NCBI GenBank assembly: GCA_005801425.1
Contig: SYDY01000071.1
Span: 1-14,496 of the forward strand
Reading direction: 5' to 3'
From: Bdellovibrionales bacterium
Lineage (GTDB): Bacteria > Myxococcota > XYA12-FULL-58-9 > SYDY01
Length of the DNA stretch: 14,496 bases
Part shown: piece by piece, positions 7,610 through 14,436 of the stretch
How positions within the stretch are numbered: position 1 is the first letter of the stretch
How the letters are laid out: each line of letters begins with the position of its first letter
Program-made: the position numbers and the translations under genes
The notes under the pieces: generated by a model
Databases searched by the model: none
Told to the model about the DNA's origin: nothing
What the model saw: only the letters and a program-made list of their open reading frames with translations

Positions 7610-8009
7610 GCGTCACAGGTTGCCCCACGGCGCTTGCATAAAACACAATGATCTTTACAGGCGTTGTGCCAATGTTGCGTCCGTTGTGCAGCATACCAGA
7701 AACTTCGACCATTGCTTCACCCGCATTGACGCGTTTGGTTCGTCCATCAGGCAAATAAATTTCAAGTTCACCCGCAAGTGAATAGCCAAAAACAGGCACA
7801 GGGTGTTGATGCCAACCGGTTTCTGCACCCGGTGCGATTTCGATCAATTGCCCTACAATTTGGGCATTCCCTTGGGGATAAACCACCGGCGTGCCACCCC
7901 AGCTCTCCGATGCAGACAATATATCTTGGACCTTTATACCACTCCCAATCGTGCCACGTGGCGCACAAGAACAGAACAGACACATGACAAGACATTTCCA
8001 TATTTGCAT
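7602..8009 (-). CDS. Small exported cupin-fold protein
   Basis: A single-domain cupin of 135 residues. The first cupin motif shows HxH at 67 and 69 followed by a Gly-Glu turn (SLAGELEIY); the second shows GEAMVEVSGMLHN with His108. Together these could bind a metal. The N-terminus (KCLVMCLFCSCAP) is hydrophobic and Cys-rich, suggesting a signal peptide or a non-canonical lipobox, so the protein is probably periplasmic or membrane-anchored. I chose ATG 8009 because AGAGGT lies just upstream; ATGs at 8027 and 8042 are open but add no conserved sequence. Its end overlaps the channel gene by 8 bases in a convergent arrangement with no terminator between them. The substrate cannot be predicted: cupins include sensors, dioxygenases and isomerases. 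Confidence 0.82.
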   Translation of the reverse strand: MQIWKCLVMCLFCSCAPRGTIGSGIKVQDILSASESWGGTPVVYPQGNAQIVGQLIEIAPGAETGWHQHPVPVFGYSLAGELEIYLPDGRTKRVNAGEAMVEVSGMLHNGRNIGTTPVKIIVFYASAVGQPVTLK

Positions 8010-8030
8010 CGCACCTCTATACTGCATCCC

Positions 8031-8435
8031 ATGGACTCTCAACCAGGTTTACAACTTCACCACATTGCCTTGCGTGCATCAGATCCCCAGCAAGTCGCGT
8101 CGTTTTATCATACCATCCTGGAACTTCCCGAATTGCGACGAGGTCATGATGCCCAAGGACTTTATTCTATTTGGCTTGGGATAGGCGGGCATGCCATTCT
8201 CATGATCGAACGAGGAGATCAAAAACCAACACGCAATGATGGATGGGAATTTGTTGCATTCGGTATCAAGGGCAGTGAATCTGAATACTGGCGAGATCGT
8301 CTCACGCAACACCTTGTCACCATTGAAGGCGAAACGGATCACACATTGTATTTTCGAGATCCAGAAGGCAATCGTGTTGGGCTTTCGGCATACCCAGATG
8401 TTTTAAACGCTGGGCTCCCGCTTTCGCGAGGATGA
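8031..8435 (+). CDS. VOC (glyoxalase/bleomycin-resistance fold) family protein
   Basis: A 134-residue protein with the paired beta-alpha-beta-beta-beta layout of the vicinal-oxygen-chelate superfamily: LHHIALRASDPQQVASFYHTIL at the start and LYFRDPEGNRVGLSAYP near the end. His11 and His104 could be metal ligands. The Glu that usually follows GNR in the last strand is Gly118, so the metal site may be incomplete or the protein a non-catalytic binder. The start ATG is 21 bases from the divergent cupin start, leaving little room for promoters. The longer frame upstream is antisense to the cupin gene and was discarded. The last codons (AGLPLSRG) lie inside a palindromic repeat, so the C-terminus has probably been rewritten by its insertion. 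Possible roles include dioxygenase, isomerase or antibiotic binding. Confidence 0.82.
   Translation: MDSQPGLQLHHIALRASDPQQVASFYHTILELPELRRGHDAQGLYSIWLGIGGHAILMIERGDQKPTRNDGWEFVAFGIKGSESEYWRDRLTQHLVTIEGETDHTLYFRDPEGNRVGLSAYPDVLNAGLPLSRG
8411..8435. repeat. Palindromic repeat forming the 3' end of the VOC gene
   Basis: The stretch around CTCCCGCTTTCGCGAG (8415-8430) is an imperfect palindrome. It resembles the widespread TCCCGCTTTCGCGGGAATGA type of dispersed bacterial repeat, which I recall from many genomes. It supplies the last codons and stop of the VOC gene. The family assignment is from memory and needs a genome search. Confidence 0.5.
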
Positions 8436-8446
8436 GGTTTTCGGAA

Positions 8447-8470
8447 GGGCGGTTCACGAACCGCCCCTAC
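8447..8470. repeat. Perfect hairpin repeat, copy 1 of a dispersed palindrome
   Basis: GGGCGGTT (8447-8454) and AACCGCCC (8459-8466) form a perfect 8-bp stem with a CACG loop, extendable by one C-G pair. Read on the minus strand, 8470-8455 gives GTAGGGGCGGTTCGTG, which is repeated exactly at 14358-14373. It lies between the convergent VOC and msrA genes. There is no T-run on either side, so it is better described as a dispersed palindromic element than as an intrinsic terminator. Confidence 0.65.
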
Positions 8471-8474
8471 GAGA

Positions 8475-8508
8475 AGACAATAGTTCAGACAATAGTTCAG
8501 ACAATAAT
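8475..8508. repeat. 12-base tandem repeat, 2.8 copies
   Basis: AGACAATAGTTC is repeated perfectly at 8475-8486 and 8487-8498, with a partial third copy (AGACAATAAT) at 8499-8508 that touches the msrA stop codon. It is downstream of both flanking convergent genes and may vary in copy number between strains. Confidence 0.8.
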
Positions 8509-9008
8509 CAATCCCGCACCCAGTGACATGTGTATCCATCAGGGTGTCGCTTTAAATAATCCTGATGTTCTTTTTCTGCCGAATGCCATTTGCCTGCGGG
8601 CAATACTTGCGTCACAACGGCCTTCGGCCATTTCTTTGAAGCATTCACCTCGGCAATGACACGTACAGCGCTCTTATGCTGCGATTCATCCACGAAAAAA
8701 ATAGCCGAACGATACTGGCTCCCAACGTCGTTGCCCTGACGATTGGGCGTCGTTGGATCATGGATACGAAAAAAATAGTGCAAGATTTTATCGTAAGACG
8801 TTTTTGACGGATCAAAAACAACACGCACCGCTTCCGCGTGACCTGTATTTCCCGATTTCACCTGGCTATAGGTGGCAGGTGCCTCGGCAGTGCCACCGAT
8901 ATACCCCACGTCCGTATCAGTAACCCCGGGGAAATCGCGCAACAAATCTTCCATTCCCCAAAAACATCCACCCGCCAAAAATGCGACAGCATGCGTAATT
9001 GCAACCAT
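8508..9008 (-). CDS. msrA: Peptide methionine sulfoxide reductase A
   Basis: Reduces the S-epimer of methionine sulfoxide in proteins and free methionine, an oxidative-damage repair step driven by thioredoxin. At 166 residues it is the usual short cytoplasmic form without a signal peptide. The catalytic GGCFWG motif has Cys15, and the family landmarks [33 protein letters not shown] and QYRSAIFF are all present. The C-terminus YTCHWVRD offers Cys161 as a resolving cysteine. The start ATG has no strong ribosome site but directly precedes the conserved core. Seven bases separate it from the upstream GDPD-like remnant on the same strand, so the two may share a transcript. No MsrB gene is in the window. 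Confidence 0.96.
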   Translation of the reverse strand: MVAITHAVAFLAGGCFWGMEDLLRDFPGVTDTDVGYIGGTAEAPATYSQVKSGNTGHAEAVRVVFDPSKTSYDKILHYFFRIHDPTTPNRQGNDVGSQYRSAIFFVDESQHKSAVRVIAEVNASKKWPKAVVTQVLPAGKWHSAEKEHQDYLKRHPDGYTCHWVRD

Positions 9009-9015
9009 ACATGCA

Positions 9016-9444
9016 TTATCTCATGCTTTTATGATCATTCCAATGCCCAGGAAATTTCGTACACACCGCATCCACGGGGTGCTTTTTACACCATTGTGCC
9101 ATCGCTTCAATTTCAGAAGGATCACGTCCTTCAAGCTCCGGAGAGACTAAGCACAACTTGAAGTGCTGTTTTAAAATGGCATAATCCATGTCCTTTAATT
9201 CAAATGAATCAAAACCATCAAGCCATACCCACGCCGCATGCCCTGCGAACTTCATGACACTTTCCATGGGCTCAAGTTCACTCAATCGTACTGCAAAATC
9301 CTTGCAACCACGTTTCACAAGCTGACGCATCACAGGCACACTGCTGTCCAAAAAAAAGAATCGAATATCGGGTCTATGCGAAGCCAAAAGGTCTAAAATG
9401 ATATTTTCAATATGAGACGATTTATCGTATGGATTGAACCCCAT
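9016..9444 (-). CDS. GDPD/PI-PLC-like protein, probably an N-terminally truncated remnant
   Basis: 142 residues resembling the C-terminal half of a glycerophosphodiester-phosphodiesterase/PI-PLC-like barrel protein that I associate with surface-glycan loci. Visible segments: [10 protein letters not shown] (11-20), [11 protein letters not shown] (29-39), AVRLSELEP (51-59), VWLDGF (73-78), [12 protein letters not shown] (97-108), [11 protein letters not shown] (125-135). The N-terminal half of such barrels, where the HDP-type and Glu/Asp metal ligands normally sit, is absent. The first nine or so residues (MGFNPYDKS) do not look like the family and are antisense to the nucleotidyltransferase gene. 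No ribosome site precedes 9444. It is probably non-functional or a partial domain. The family call is from pattern recognition and is moderate in certainty. Confidence 0.6.
   Translation of the reverse strand: MGFNPYDKSSHIENIILDLLASHRPDIRFFFLDSSVPVMRQLVKRGCKDFAVRLSELEPMESVMKFAGHAAWVWLDGFDSFELKDMDYAILKQHFKLCLVSPELEGRDPSEIEAMAQWCKKHPVDAVCTKFPGHWNDHKSMR
9412..9444. other. Head-to-head junction of two N-terminally truncated genes
   Basis: Family-like sequence of the minus-strand GDPD-like frame and of the plus-strand nucleotidyltransferase frame both begin within a few codons of about 9415. Each frame lacks the start of its domain, and the two frames overlap by 33 bases. The plus frame has a stop (TAA at 9394-9396) six codons before its first ATG, so no hidden N-terminus continues upstream in frame. 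Confidence 0.5.
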
Positions 9445-10776
9445 AAAGAAGGGCCCGGCAAAGCACTCGAAACCGCGCTTCCCATGCTAGATCCTCATAC
9501 GCCTATACTGGTCAGCTATTGCGATTACGGCATGATGTTTGATGCACACGCCTTTGAACACATGACCTCATCCACAGGCTGCGATGCCGCTGTGTTGGGT
9601 TATTCGGGTTACCATCCGCAGTACCGCCGTGCGATATCCTTTGCCCGGTGCCGCATCGAAAAAGGTCGTATTCGGGAAATTCGAGAAAAGGGACAAATTA
9701 CCCTTGATCCAATGAACGAATTTACATCGAGTGGGTGTTATTATTTTCGCGATATCGAAATACTGCGTCGCGCGTTGCATGTGCAACGCCAACGCAATCT
9801 CCTCTTGAAAGGTGAATTGTACACAAGCCTCACCGTTGAAGCCTTGTTGCAGGACAATCCCACTGCCTGTGTAATGCCATTTACAATCGATTCTTTTGAC
9901 CAATGGGGAACCCCCGAAGATGTGGCCGATTTTCGTTTTGCACAGCAAAGCTTTCACGCCATCGGAGAACCCCATGGACTCTCCGATGCTTCGGTCGATC
10001 AGATATTGATGCCTATGGCAGGTCTTGGAGCTCGTTTTAAACCAGAATACGAAGTGCCCAAACCACTCATCCCAGTGGCAAATCAACCTATGTTTCTTCG
10101 GGCGCTGCATAGCTTACCCAAAGCATCGCGAACTGTTTTTGTGGTGCTTGCGTCGGTTCACGAAGCCATCAAACCCGTCGCAAAAAAAGTCAATGCAACA
10201 TGCCATATTTTGCCAGAAACGCCGCCTGAACAGGCCTTTAGCGCCGCATCGGCACTTGAACATCTCAATCCCAATCAAGATATTTTAATTTCCGCGTGCG
10301 ATCACGAAGTGGCAGTCAACAAACGTCAATGGGATCGTCTTCGTGCAGATCCCCACATTGATGGTGCAGTATTTACTATCCAAGGATTTCCAGGTGCACG
10401 GTCCAATCCAACGTCGTATTCCTATGCCGTTTTCTCGGGTGATGATGCCTTTCTCGAAATCTCCCGTGTTTCAGTGAAATCGCCCACAACACCGCATCCA
10501 GAACGCGAACATCTCGCGGTGGGAACATTTTGGTTTCGACGCGCGGCATTATTTAAAAAAGGGATCCAAGAGGTGATCGATCACGGAACACGCCACAACG
10601 GCGAGCTGTATTTGGATAACATCGTTGAACCCCTTGTACGTGATGGGGCTCGCATCGTGACCTTCCCTCTCAAGGGCTATCTTTGCATGGGAACTCCCGA
10701 AGAGCTTGCTGCCTATCAGTATTGGTACAAACGTTTTCAAGAACCTTCCACACACATCCATGCAGCGTGTGCTTAA
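9412..10776 (+). CDS. Tandem sugar-phosphate nucleotidyltransferase, first domain truncated
   Basis: 454 residues containing two NTP-transferase domains, enzymes that join a sugar phosphate to an NTP to give an NDP-sugar. Residues 1-180 are the back part of a first domain: GPGKALETALPML, VSYCDYG (34-40), REKGQI, GELY (134-137), WGTPED (165-170). Its nucleotide-binding N-terminus is missing. The second domain (197-440) is complete: MPMAGLGARF (200-209), PKPLIPV (216-222), SACDHEV (294-300), NGELYLDN (396-403), MGTPEEL (426-432). The CD/CDH residues would be the metal-binding aspartate site. Its stop overlaps the ribosome site of the next gene. No ribosome site precedes 9412; translation might start at ATG 9487 or later. 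The substrate is not predictable, and the intact second domain may still be active. Confidence 0.8.
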   Translation: MRRFIVWIEPHKEGPGKALETALPMLDPHTPILVSYCDYGMMFDAHAFEHMTSSTGCDAAVLGYSGYHPQYRRAISFARCRIEKGRIREIREKGQITLDPMNEFTSSGCYYFRDIEILRRALHVQRQRNLLLKGELYTSLTVEALLQDNPTACVMPFTIDSFDQWGTPEDVADFRFAQQSFHAIGEPHGLSDASVDQILMPMAGLGARFKPEYEVPKPLIPVANQPMFLRALHSLPKASRTVFVVLASVHEAIKPVAKKVNATCHILPETPPEQAFSAASALEHLNPNQDILISACDHEVAVNKRQWDRLRADPHIDGAVFTIQGFPGARSNPTSYSYAVFSGDDAFLEISRVSVKSPTTPHPEREHLAVGTFWFRRAALFKKGIQEVIDHGTRHNGELYLDNIVEPLVRDGARIVTFPLKGYLCMGTPEELAAYQYWYKRFQEPSTHIHAACA

Positions 10777-10780
10777 GGAA
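10775..10780 (+). promoter_or_regulatory. Ribosome binding site of the glycosyltransferase gene
   Basis: AAGGAA lies 6 bases before ATG 10787 and overlaps the upstream stop codon (10774-10776). This fixes the start against the longer upstream frame and suggests translational coupling. Confidence 0.7.
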
Positions 10781-10786
10781 AACATC

Positions 10787-11503
10787 ATGCGGTTTTCACT
10801 GGTGATCCCATGCTATAACGAATCAAAATCGATTCCTGCATTGATTGAACGATGCAAAATATTAATCGATCATGGCCATTTTGAAGTTGTTTTGGTGGAC
10901 AATGGATCCAGCGACAATACTCATGACATCATCCAGACTGAAAATCCATGCGGTGATGCACTTCGATGCGTTCGACTTACGCCCAATCGTGGCTATGGCG
11001 GTGGCATTTTAGCGGGTCTTGAAGCCTGCCGGGGTGATGTCATCGGATGGAGCCATGCAGATCTTCAAACCGATCCCGTGGATGCCATCAGTGCTGCCGC
11101 TTTATTTTTGCGCTCACAAAACCCTGAAAATCTATTTGTGAAAGGGACGCGTTATGGAAGACCTCTCGTCGATCGTTTTTTTACCGCAGGCATGGGTGTT
11201 TTAGAAACCATGCTCATAGGTCATGCCATGCATGACATCAATGCACAGCCCACACTTTTTCATCGCAATTTTTTTCGGGCATGGAGCCAACCGCCTTCTG
11301 ATTTTTCTTTAGATCTCTATGCATATGCGATGGCCAAACATCATGGTCTGTCCGTTGCACGATTTCCTGTATTGTTTGCCCCAAGACAGCATGGCCACTC
11401 GCACTGGAACCGGAGCATGGGCGATCGACTCAAATTCATCAAACGAACACTCACATACAGCTTTGGTATGCCACGCCGCCTGCGAGGAAATACGTGCGGT
11501 TAA
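10787..11503 (+). CDS. Family 2 glycosyltransferase, dolichol-phosphate-mannose-synthase type
   Basis: A 238-residue GT-A glycosyltransferase with VIPCYNES (6-13), the nucleotide-binding strand VVLVDNGSSDNT (34-45), NRGYGGGILAGLEACRGDVIG (67-87) and the acidic metal site ADLQTDP (91-97). The order matches polyprenyl-phosphate sugar synthases, which move a sugar from an NDP-sugar to a lipid carrier. The residue before ADLQ is His where many relatives have Asp. No membrane segments follow the catalytic domain, unlike GtrB or ArnC, so it should be cytoplasmic or peripheral. It would supply a lipid-linked sugar to the GT-C-like membrane protein encoded next, with which it overlaps by 10 bases. 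Lipid carrier and sugar are not deducible. Confidence 0.88.
   Translation: MRFSLVIPCYNESKSIPALIERCKILIDHGHFEVVLVDNGSSDNTHDIIQTENPCGDALRCVRLTPNRGYGGGILAGLEACRGDVIGWSHADLQTDPVDAISAAALFLRSQNPENLFVKGTRYGRPLVDRFFTAGMGVLETMLIGHAMHDINAQPTLFHRNFFRAWSQPPSDFSLDLYAYAMAKHHGLSVARFPVLFAPRQHGHSHWNRSMGDRLKFIKRTLTYSFGMPRRLRGNTCG
11485..11490 (+). promoter_or_regulatory. Ribosome binding site supporting a GTG start
   Basis: AGGAAA lies 3 bases before GTG 11494, with its AGGA core 5 bases away. The internal ATG at 11521 has no such site, so the GTG start, overlapping the previous gene by 10 bases, is preferred. Confidence 0.6.
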
Positions 11504-13554
11504 ACATTCATAAGAATCCTATGGGTATCGCGTTGTGTGTTCGCTTATGCAGTATTTTTTTATTCATACCCACACTTCACCAGAAATTGTTTATTCCTTT
11601 TCTTGCCCATATTTCATGGAATACGTGGTACGATCCATGGACAACATTTATTGCAAATGGTGGATCACCCGGATCATTCCCTTACGGCGTGGTTTTGCTA
11701 CTCGCACTTTGTCCCGCAGTATTGATTCAGCATGCGGGCGAAGCACTTGGAATAGCATCACTCGGTGCCATAGGCCTCGGCCTCACATTGCTTGTGTGGG
11801 AACTTCTGCTTGTTAAGACCCTCCAGCGTCTTCCGAATGGTGCACAAATCGCAACAAGTTACTGGAAAAACCCCATCCCATGGGCTGTCACCTATTGGCA
11901 TGGACAACTGGAAGTGATCCCACTTGCCATCATCTTCTTTTCACTAGGGCAACTTACCCAATATCCACGTCGAAGTGGTCTGTGGATGGGTTTGGCTATG
12001 GCTGCAAAAATACATGCGGGGCTGGCTACTGTGTTTACCGGGATCCATATATGGCGATCATTTTCGTATCGCGACGTGCGACGACCATTTTTAATCGCAT
12101 TGGGCATAGCCACAACAACAGGACTTGGGATCACATTTTTATCGCCCGGGGCACGTGCCATGATGTTTGAAAGCAGCGTATTGCAAAGCATCTGGCAAAT
12201 TCACATTGATGGACGCTCCAATGTGGAGATTTACGTATTTCCACTCGTCATGGGACTTCTCGTCCACAACGTTATCACGCGACGGTGGATCGACACACAC
12301 AGCCTTTGGTATAGCATTTCTATCGCTTATGGATTTCTTGCACTTATCTCGCCGATGTCATTTGGATGGACCTTGTGGTTTATCGTCCCCACGCTTGTGG
12401 CCTTATCCCATATCCATTCAACACGACATGTCGTGCAAACATCGGCGAGCATGGCAATTTTGGTAGGCATCATTTACGGAAGTGATATGCCTTCCATGCG
12501 TTTTACCACGTTATCCTGGCATCCTTCATTAAATAGCACGACTGGTCATATTCCCAGCCTAAATGCTATTTTCACCACCGTTCTTGCTGGTGGGATCATC
12601 ATGTTGATTCTGCGTTTATGGCAAGCCTGGAGAAACGAAACCAACACACAGCTTGTAGAAAAACGCGGTGTTTTCGTGGGTATCGCAGGCGATTCATCCA
12701 CAGGGAAAGATACACTGGTAGGCTCTATCCAAAATTTTTATGGCAAACACGATGTTTTGCATCTCGCATGCGATGGATACCACCGATGGGATCGCGGTGC
12801 ACCCATGTGGGATCATCTGACCCATCTGGATCCAAGAGCCAATCGACTTCATGCGATGTCACGTGATCTCGAAGCGTTAAGTCACGGCTGCGATGTCAAT
12901 ACCACAGAATATGATCATGCGACAGGTCCCTTGCTTCGTGCGCCAGCCTTTAAGCAACGTGATATTCTTTTGGTCAACGGATTGCATACCTTACGATCGC
13001 ATGCGTCACGAAGACTTTTTGATTTGTCTATTTTTCTTGAAATGGAAAACGATCTTCGACGAGACATGAAGATACGTCGTGATTGCCATGAACGTGGTCA
13101 TCAACCCGAAAGTGTGTTGCGATCTTTCGAGCGCCGTTTTGGCGACGGGAAGCGTTTTGTAGAGCCCCAACGGGATCATGCCGATCTTATTTTTTCACTG
13201 CGTTCGCTTCTTCCTGAATTAAAGTCATCACGCAACCTTCCCTTGCAACGTTTGGGATTATGCGCAACAACACATCTTGCACTTCCCTTTGAACGTTTGG
13301 CCGATCTTATCGTCGCATGGACCCACGCCGCCGCGCGCGTGTTTGAAAATGATGATGCCTCGCTGTCTATTGAAATAGAAGGCGATATCAGCGCCATCCA
13401 CACAAGCGCCATGGCACAGCAATTGAGCCATGAACCACTCTTTTCAGTCAGACCCGATTGGGACAATGCCGCGTGGCAAAGCGGAACCCTAGGGCTCATG
13501 CAAATGATCGTATTTCTTGCCATCAATCACGTTGCAAAACGGGGGGGAACTTGA
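11494..13554 (+). CDS. Fusion of a GT-C-like polytopic membrane protein and a PRK/uridine-kinase-type P-loop kinase
   Basis: 686 residues in two very different halves. Residues 1-375 are strongly hydrophobic with roughly nine to eleven membrane segments. NPIPWAVTYWHGQLEVIP (126-143) resembles the loop of GT-C glycosyltransferases (mannosyltransferase/GT-87 or PIG-M like), which use lipid-linked sugars outside the membrane. Residues 390-570 are a P-loop kinase: Walker A GIAGDSSTGKDT (396-407), substrate-site CDGYHRWDR (426-434), THLDPRANRL (443-452), EYDHATG (472-478), then an Arg-rich lid (RRDMKIRRDCHERG, 522-535). This pattern is phosphoribulokinase/uridine kinase type; the true substrate is unknown. 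About 115 C-terminal residues are unassigned. The stop overlaps the next start by one base. The cytoplasmic kinase could supply substrate to the same pathway. Confidence 0.82.
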   Translation: MRLNIHKNPMGIALCVRLCSIFLFIPTLHQKLFIPFLAHISWNTWYDPWTTFIANGGSPGSFPYGVVLLLALCPAVLIQHAGEALGIASLGAIGLGLTLLVWELLLVKTLQRLPNGAQIATSYWKNPIPWAVTYWHGQLEVIPLAIIFFSLGQLTQYPRRSGLWMGLAMAAKIHAGLATVFTGIHIWRSFSYRDVRRPFLIALGIATTTGLGITFLSPGARAMMFESSVLQSIWQIHIDGRSNVEIYVFPLVMGLLVHNVITRRWIDTHSLWYSISIAYGFLALISPMSFGWTLWFIVPTLVALSHIHSTRHVVQTSASMAILVGIIYGSDMPSMRFTTLSWHPSLNSTTGHIPSLNAIFTTVLAGGIIMLILRLWQAWRNETNTQLVEKRGVFVGIAGDSSTGKDTLVGSIQNFYGKHDVLHLACDGYHRWDRGAPMWDHLTHLDPRANRLHAMSRDLEALSHGCDVNTTEYDHATGPLLRAPAFKQRDILLVNGLHTLRSHASRRLFDLSIFLEMENDLRRDMKIRRDCHERGHQPESVLRSFERRFGDGKRFVEPQRDHADLIFSLRSLLPELKSSRNLPLQRLGLCATTHLALPFERLADLIVAWTHAAARVFENDDASLSIEIEGDISAIHTSAMAQQLSHEPLFSVRPDWDNAAWQSGTLGLMQMIVFLAINHVAKRGGT

Positions 13555-14309
13555 TGCAACTGTTCAATCACGCAGCCGTAGATTTACTTCCAGATGCCAT
13601 TTTATTTGATTTTGATGGAACGCTGTACCCTTACGAGCATGCTCATCAAGCGGCATTAAATTCTGTATCGCGATTTGCAGAACGCCGCATCGGTGTTGCA
13701 TCGGATTCTTTTTCCCATGCATACGCAGAAGCACGAAAACATGTTCAAAAGATACTCCACACATCGCCGAGTAAATACAATCGCCTTTTGTATTTTCAAT
13801 CGGCCTTTGAACAATTGGGTCTTGGGTCACAAGTGAATATCATGATGGAATTTGAGCGTTTATACTGGCAACGCTTCATGGAAAACATGCAAGTGGACGA
13901 TGAAGTGTATGATTTTTTCGACGAATTGCGGCGCATTGGGATCCCCGCGGCCATTGTGACCAATCAAGTGGCCGATGTGCAAATGCGAAAACTTACGTTT
14001 TGGGAATTGCACGACTACTTTCGCTGTGTGATCACCTCCGAAGAAGTGGGTCACAACAAACCCCATCCCGCTATTTTTAATCGGGCTGTAGAAAAGCTCG
14101 GTTGTCAGGGAAAACACGTATGGATGGTCGGCGATTGTCCTGAAACCGATCTGGCGGGTGCAAAACAGGCTCTAGGCGCAACCACGGTCTTGCGCTCCTA
14201 TGAAAAATCAATCCCAAATGCATTTGAGGTAGATCTCCGCATTGATCGATTAAGCGATCTATTGCCGTTTATCACAAGTAAGCACGTGAAAAAGACCAGT
14301 GCGGCGTGA
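13554..14309 (+). CDS. HAD-superfamily phosphatase (subfamily IA type)
   Basis: A 251-residue haloacid-dehalogenase hydrolase. Motif I is DFDGTLY with nucleophile Asp19 and acid/base Asp21, motif II VTNQ has Thr136, motif III is Lys169 in GHNKPHP, and motif IV is MVGDCPETD (191-199). A helical cap sits between motifs I and II (about 25-115), as in subfamily IA. It probably removes phosphate from a sugar phosphate or nucleotide. The start ATG shares a base with the upstream stop (TGATG) and follows a G-rich ribosome site, so it is translationally coupled to the kinase fusion. It is the last gene of the operon. With the kinase and nucleotidyltransferase it could form a bisphosphate-to-NDP-sugar route like the GDP-heptose pathway (inference). 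Confidence 0.92.
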   Translation: MQLFNHAAVDLLPDAILFDFDGTLYPYEHAHQAALNSVSRFAERRIGVASDSFSHAYAEARKHVQKILHTSPSKYNRLLYFQSAFEQLGLGSQVNIMMEFERLYWQRFMENMQVDDEVYDFFDELRRIGIPAAIVTNQVADVQMRKLTFWELHDYFRCVITSEEVGHNKPHPAIFNRAVEKLGCQGKHVWMVGDCPETDLAGAKQALGATTVLRSYEKSIPNAFEVDLRIDRLSDLLPFITSKHVKKTSAA

Positions 14310-14357
14310 TTCTGGGTTCTCGCCTTCCTAAGAAACTTGAATTTCAGGTGTTCTATT

Positions 14358-14385
14358 GTAGGGGCGGTTCGTGTGTACGTTCGCC
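14358..14385. repeat. Dispersed palindrome, degraded copy 2
   Basis: GTAGGGGCGGTTCGTG at 14358-14373 matches the minus-strand reading of 8455-8470 exactly over 16 bases. Here the second arm has diverged (TACGTTCGCC), leaving only an imperfect dyad: GGCG at 14363-14366 with CGCC at 14382-14385, and CGT/ACG inside. It follows the HAD gene. Confidence 0.55.
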
Positions 14386-14386
14386 A

Positions 14387-14436
14387 ACATAGGTAACACT
14401 TTTTGTTCGCTACATTGGTGACAAAATTAGTTAACA
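14387..14436. repeat. Two degenerate 25-base direct repeats
   Basis: The units at 14387-14411 and 14412-14436 share the pattern ACAT-n-GGT-n-ACA followed six bases later by GTT. The first contains AGGTAACACTTTTTGTT and the second TGGTGACAAAATTAGTT. Tandem units like this occur at transposase-binding ends of some insertion sequences, but no transposase is seen before the window ends. No gene is visible in 14310-14496. Confidence 0.35.

Noticed and set aside
7803-8030. A 76-residue N-terminal extension of the VOC protein
   Set aside because: It is antisense to the cupin gene and has no domain likeness; the VOC fold begins right after ATG 8031.
8447-8466. Perfect hairpin as an intrinsic terminator for VOC or msrA
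   Set aside because: No T-run follows the stem on either strand, and the same sequence recurs at 14358, which points to a dispersed repeat.
8475-8508. A CRISPR array
   Set aside because: The units are 12 bases, directly adjacent without spacers, and fewer than three.
9568-10110. A 180-residue minus-strand open frame
   Set aside because: It lies wholly inside the nucleotidyltransferase gene, which has clear motifs on the other strand; the translation is rich in Cys and His with no recognisable domain.
13458-13553. An N-terminal extension of the HAD protein
   Set aside because: It overlaps the kinase fusion gene; the TGATG overlap and G-rich ribosome site place the start at 13554.
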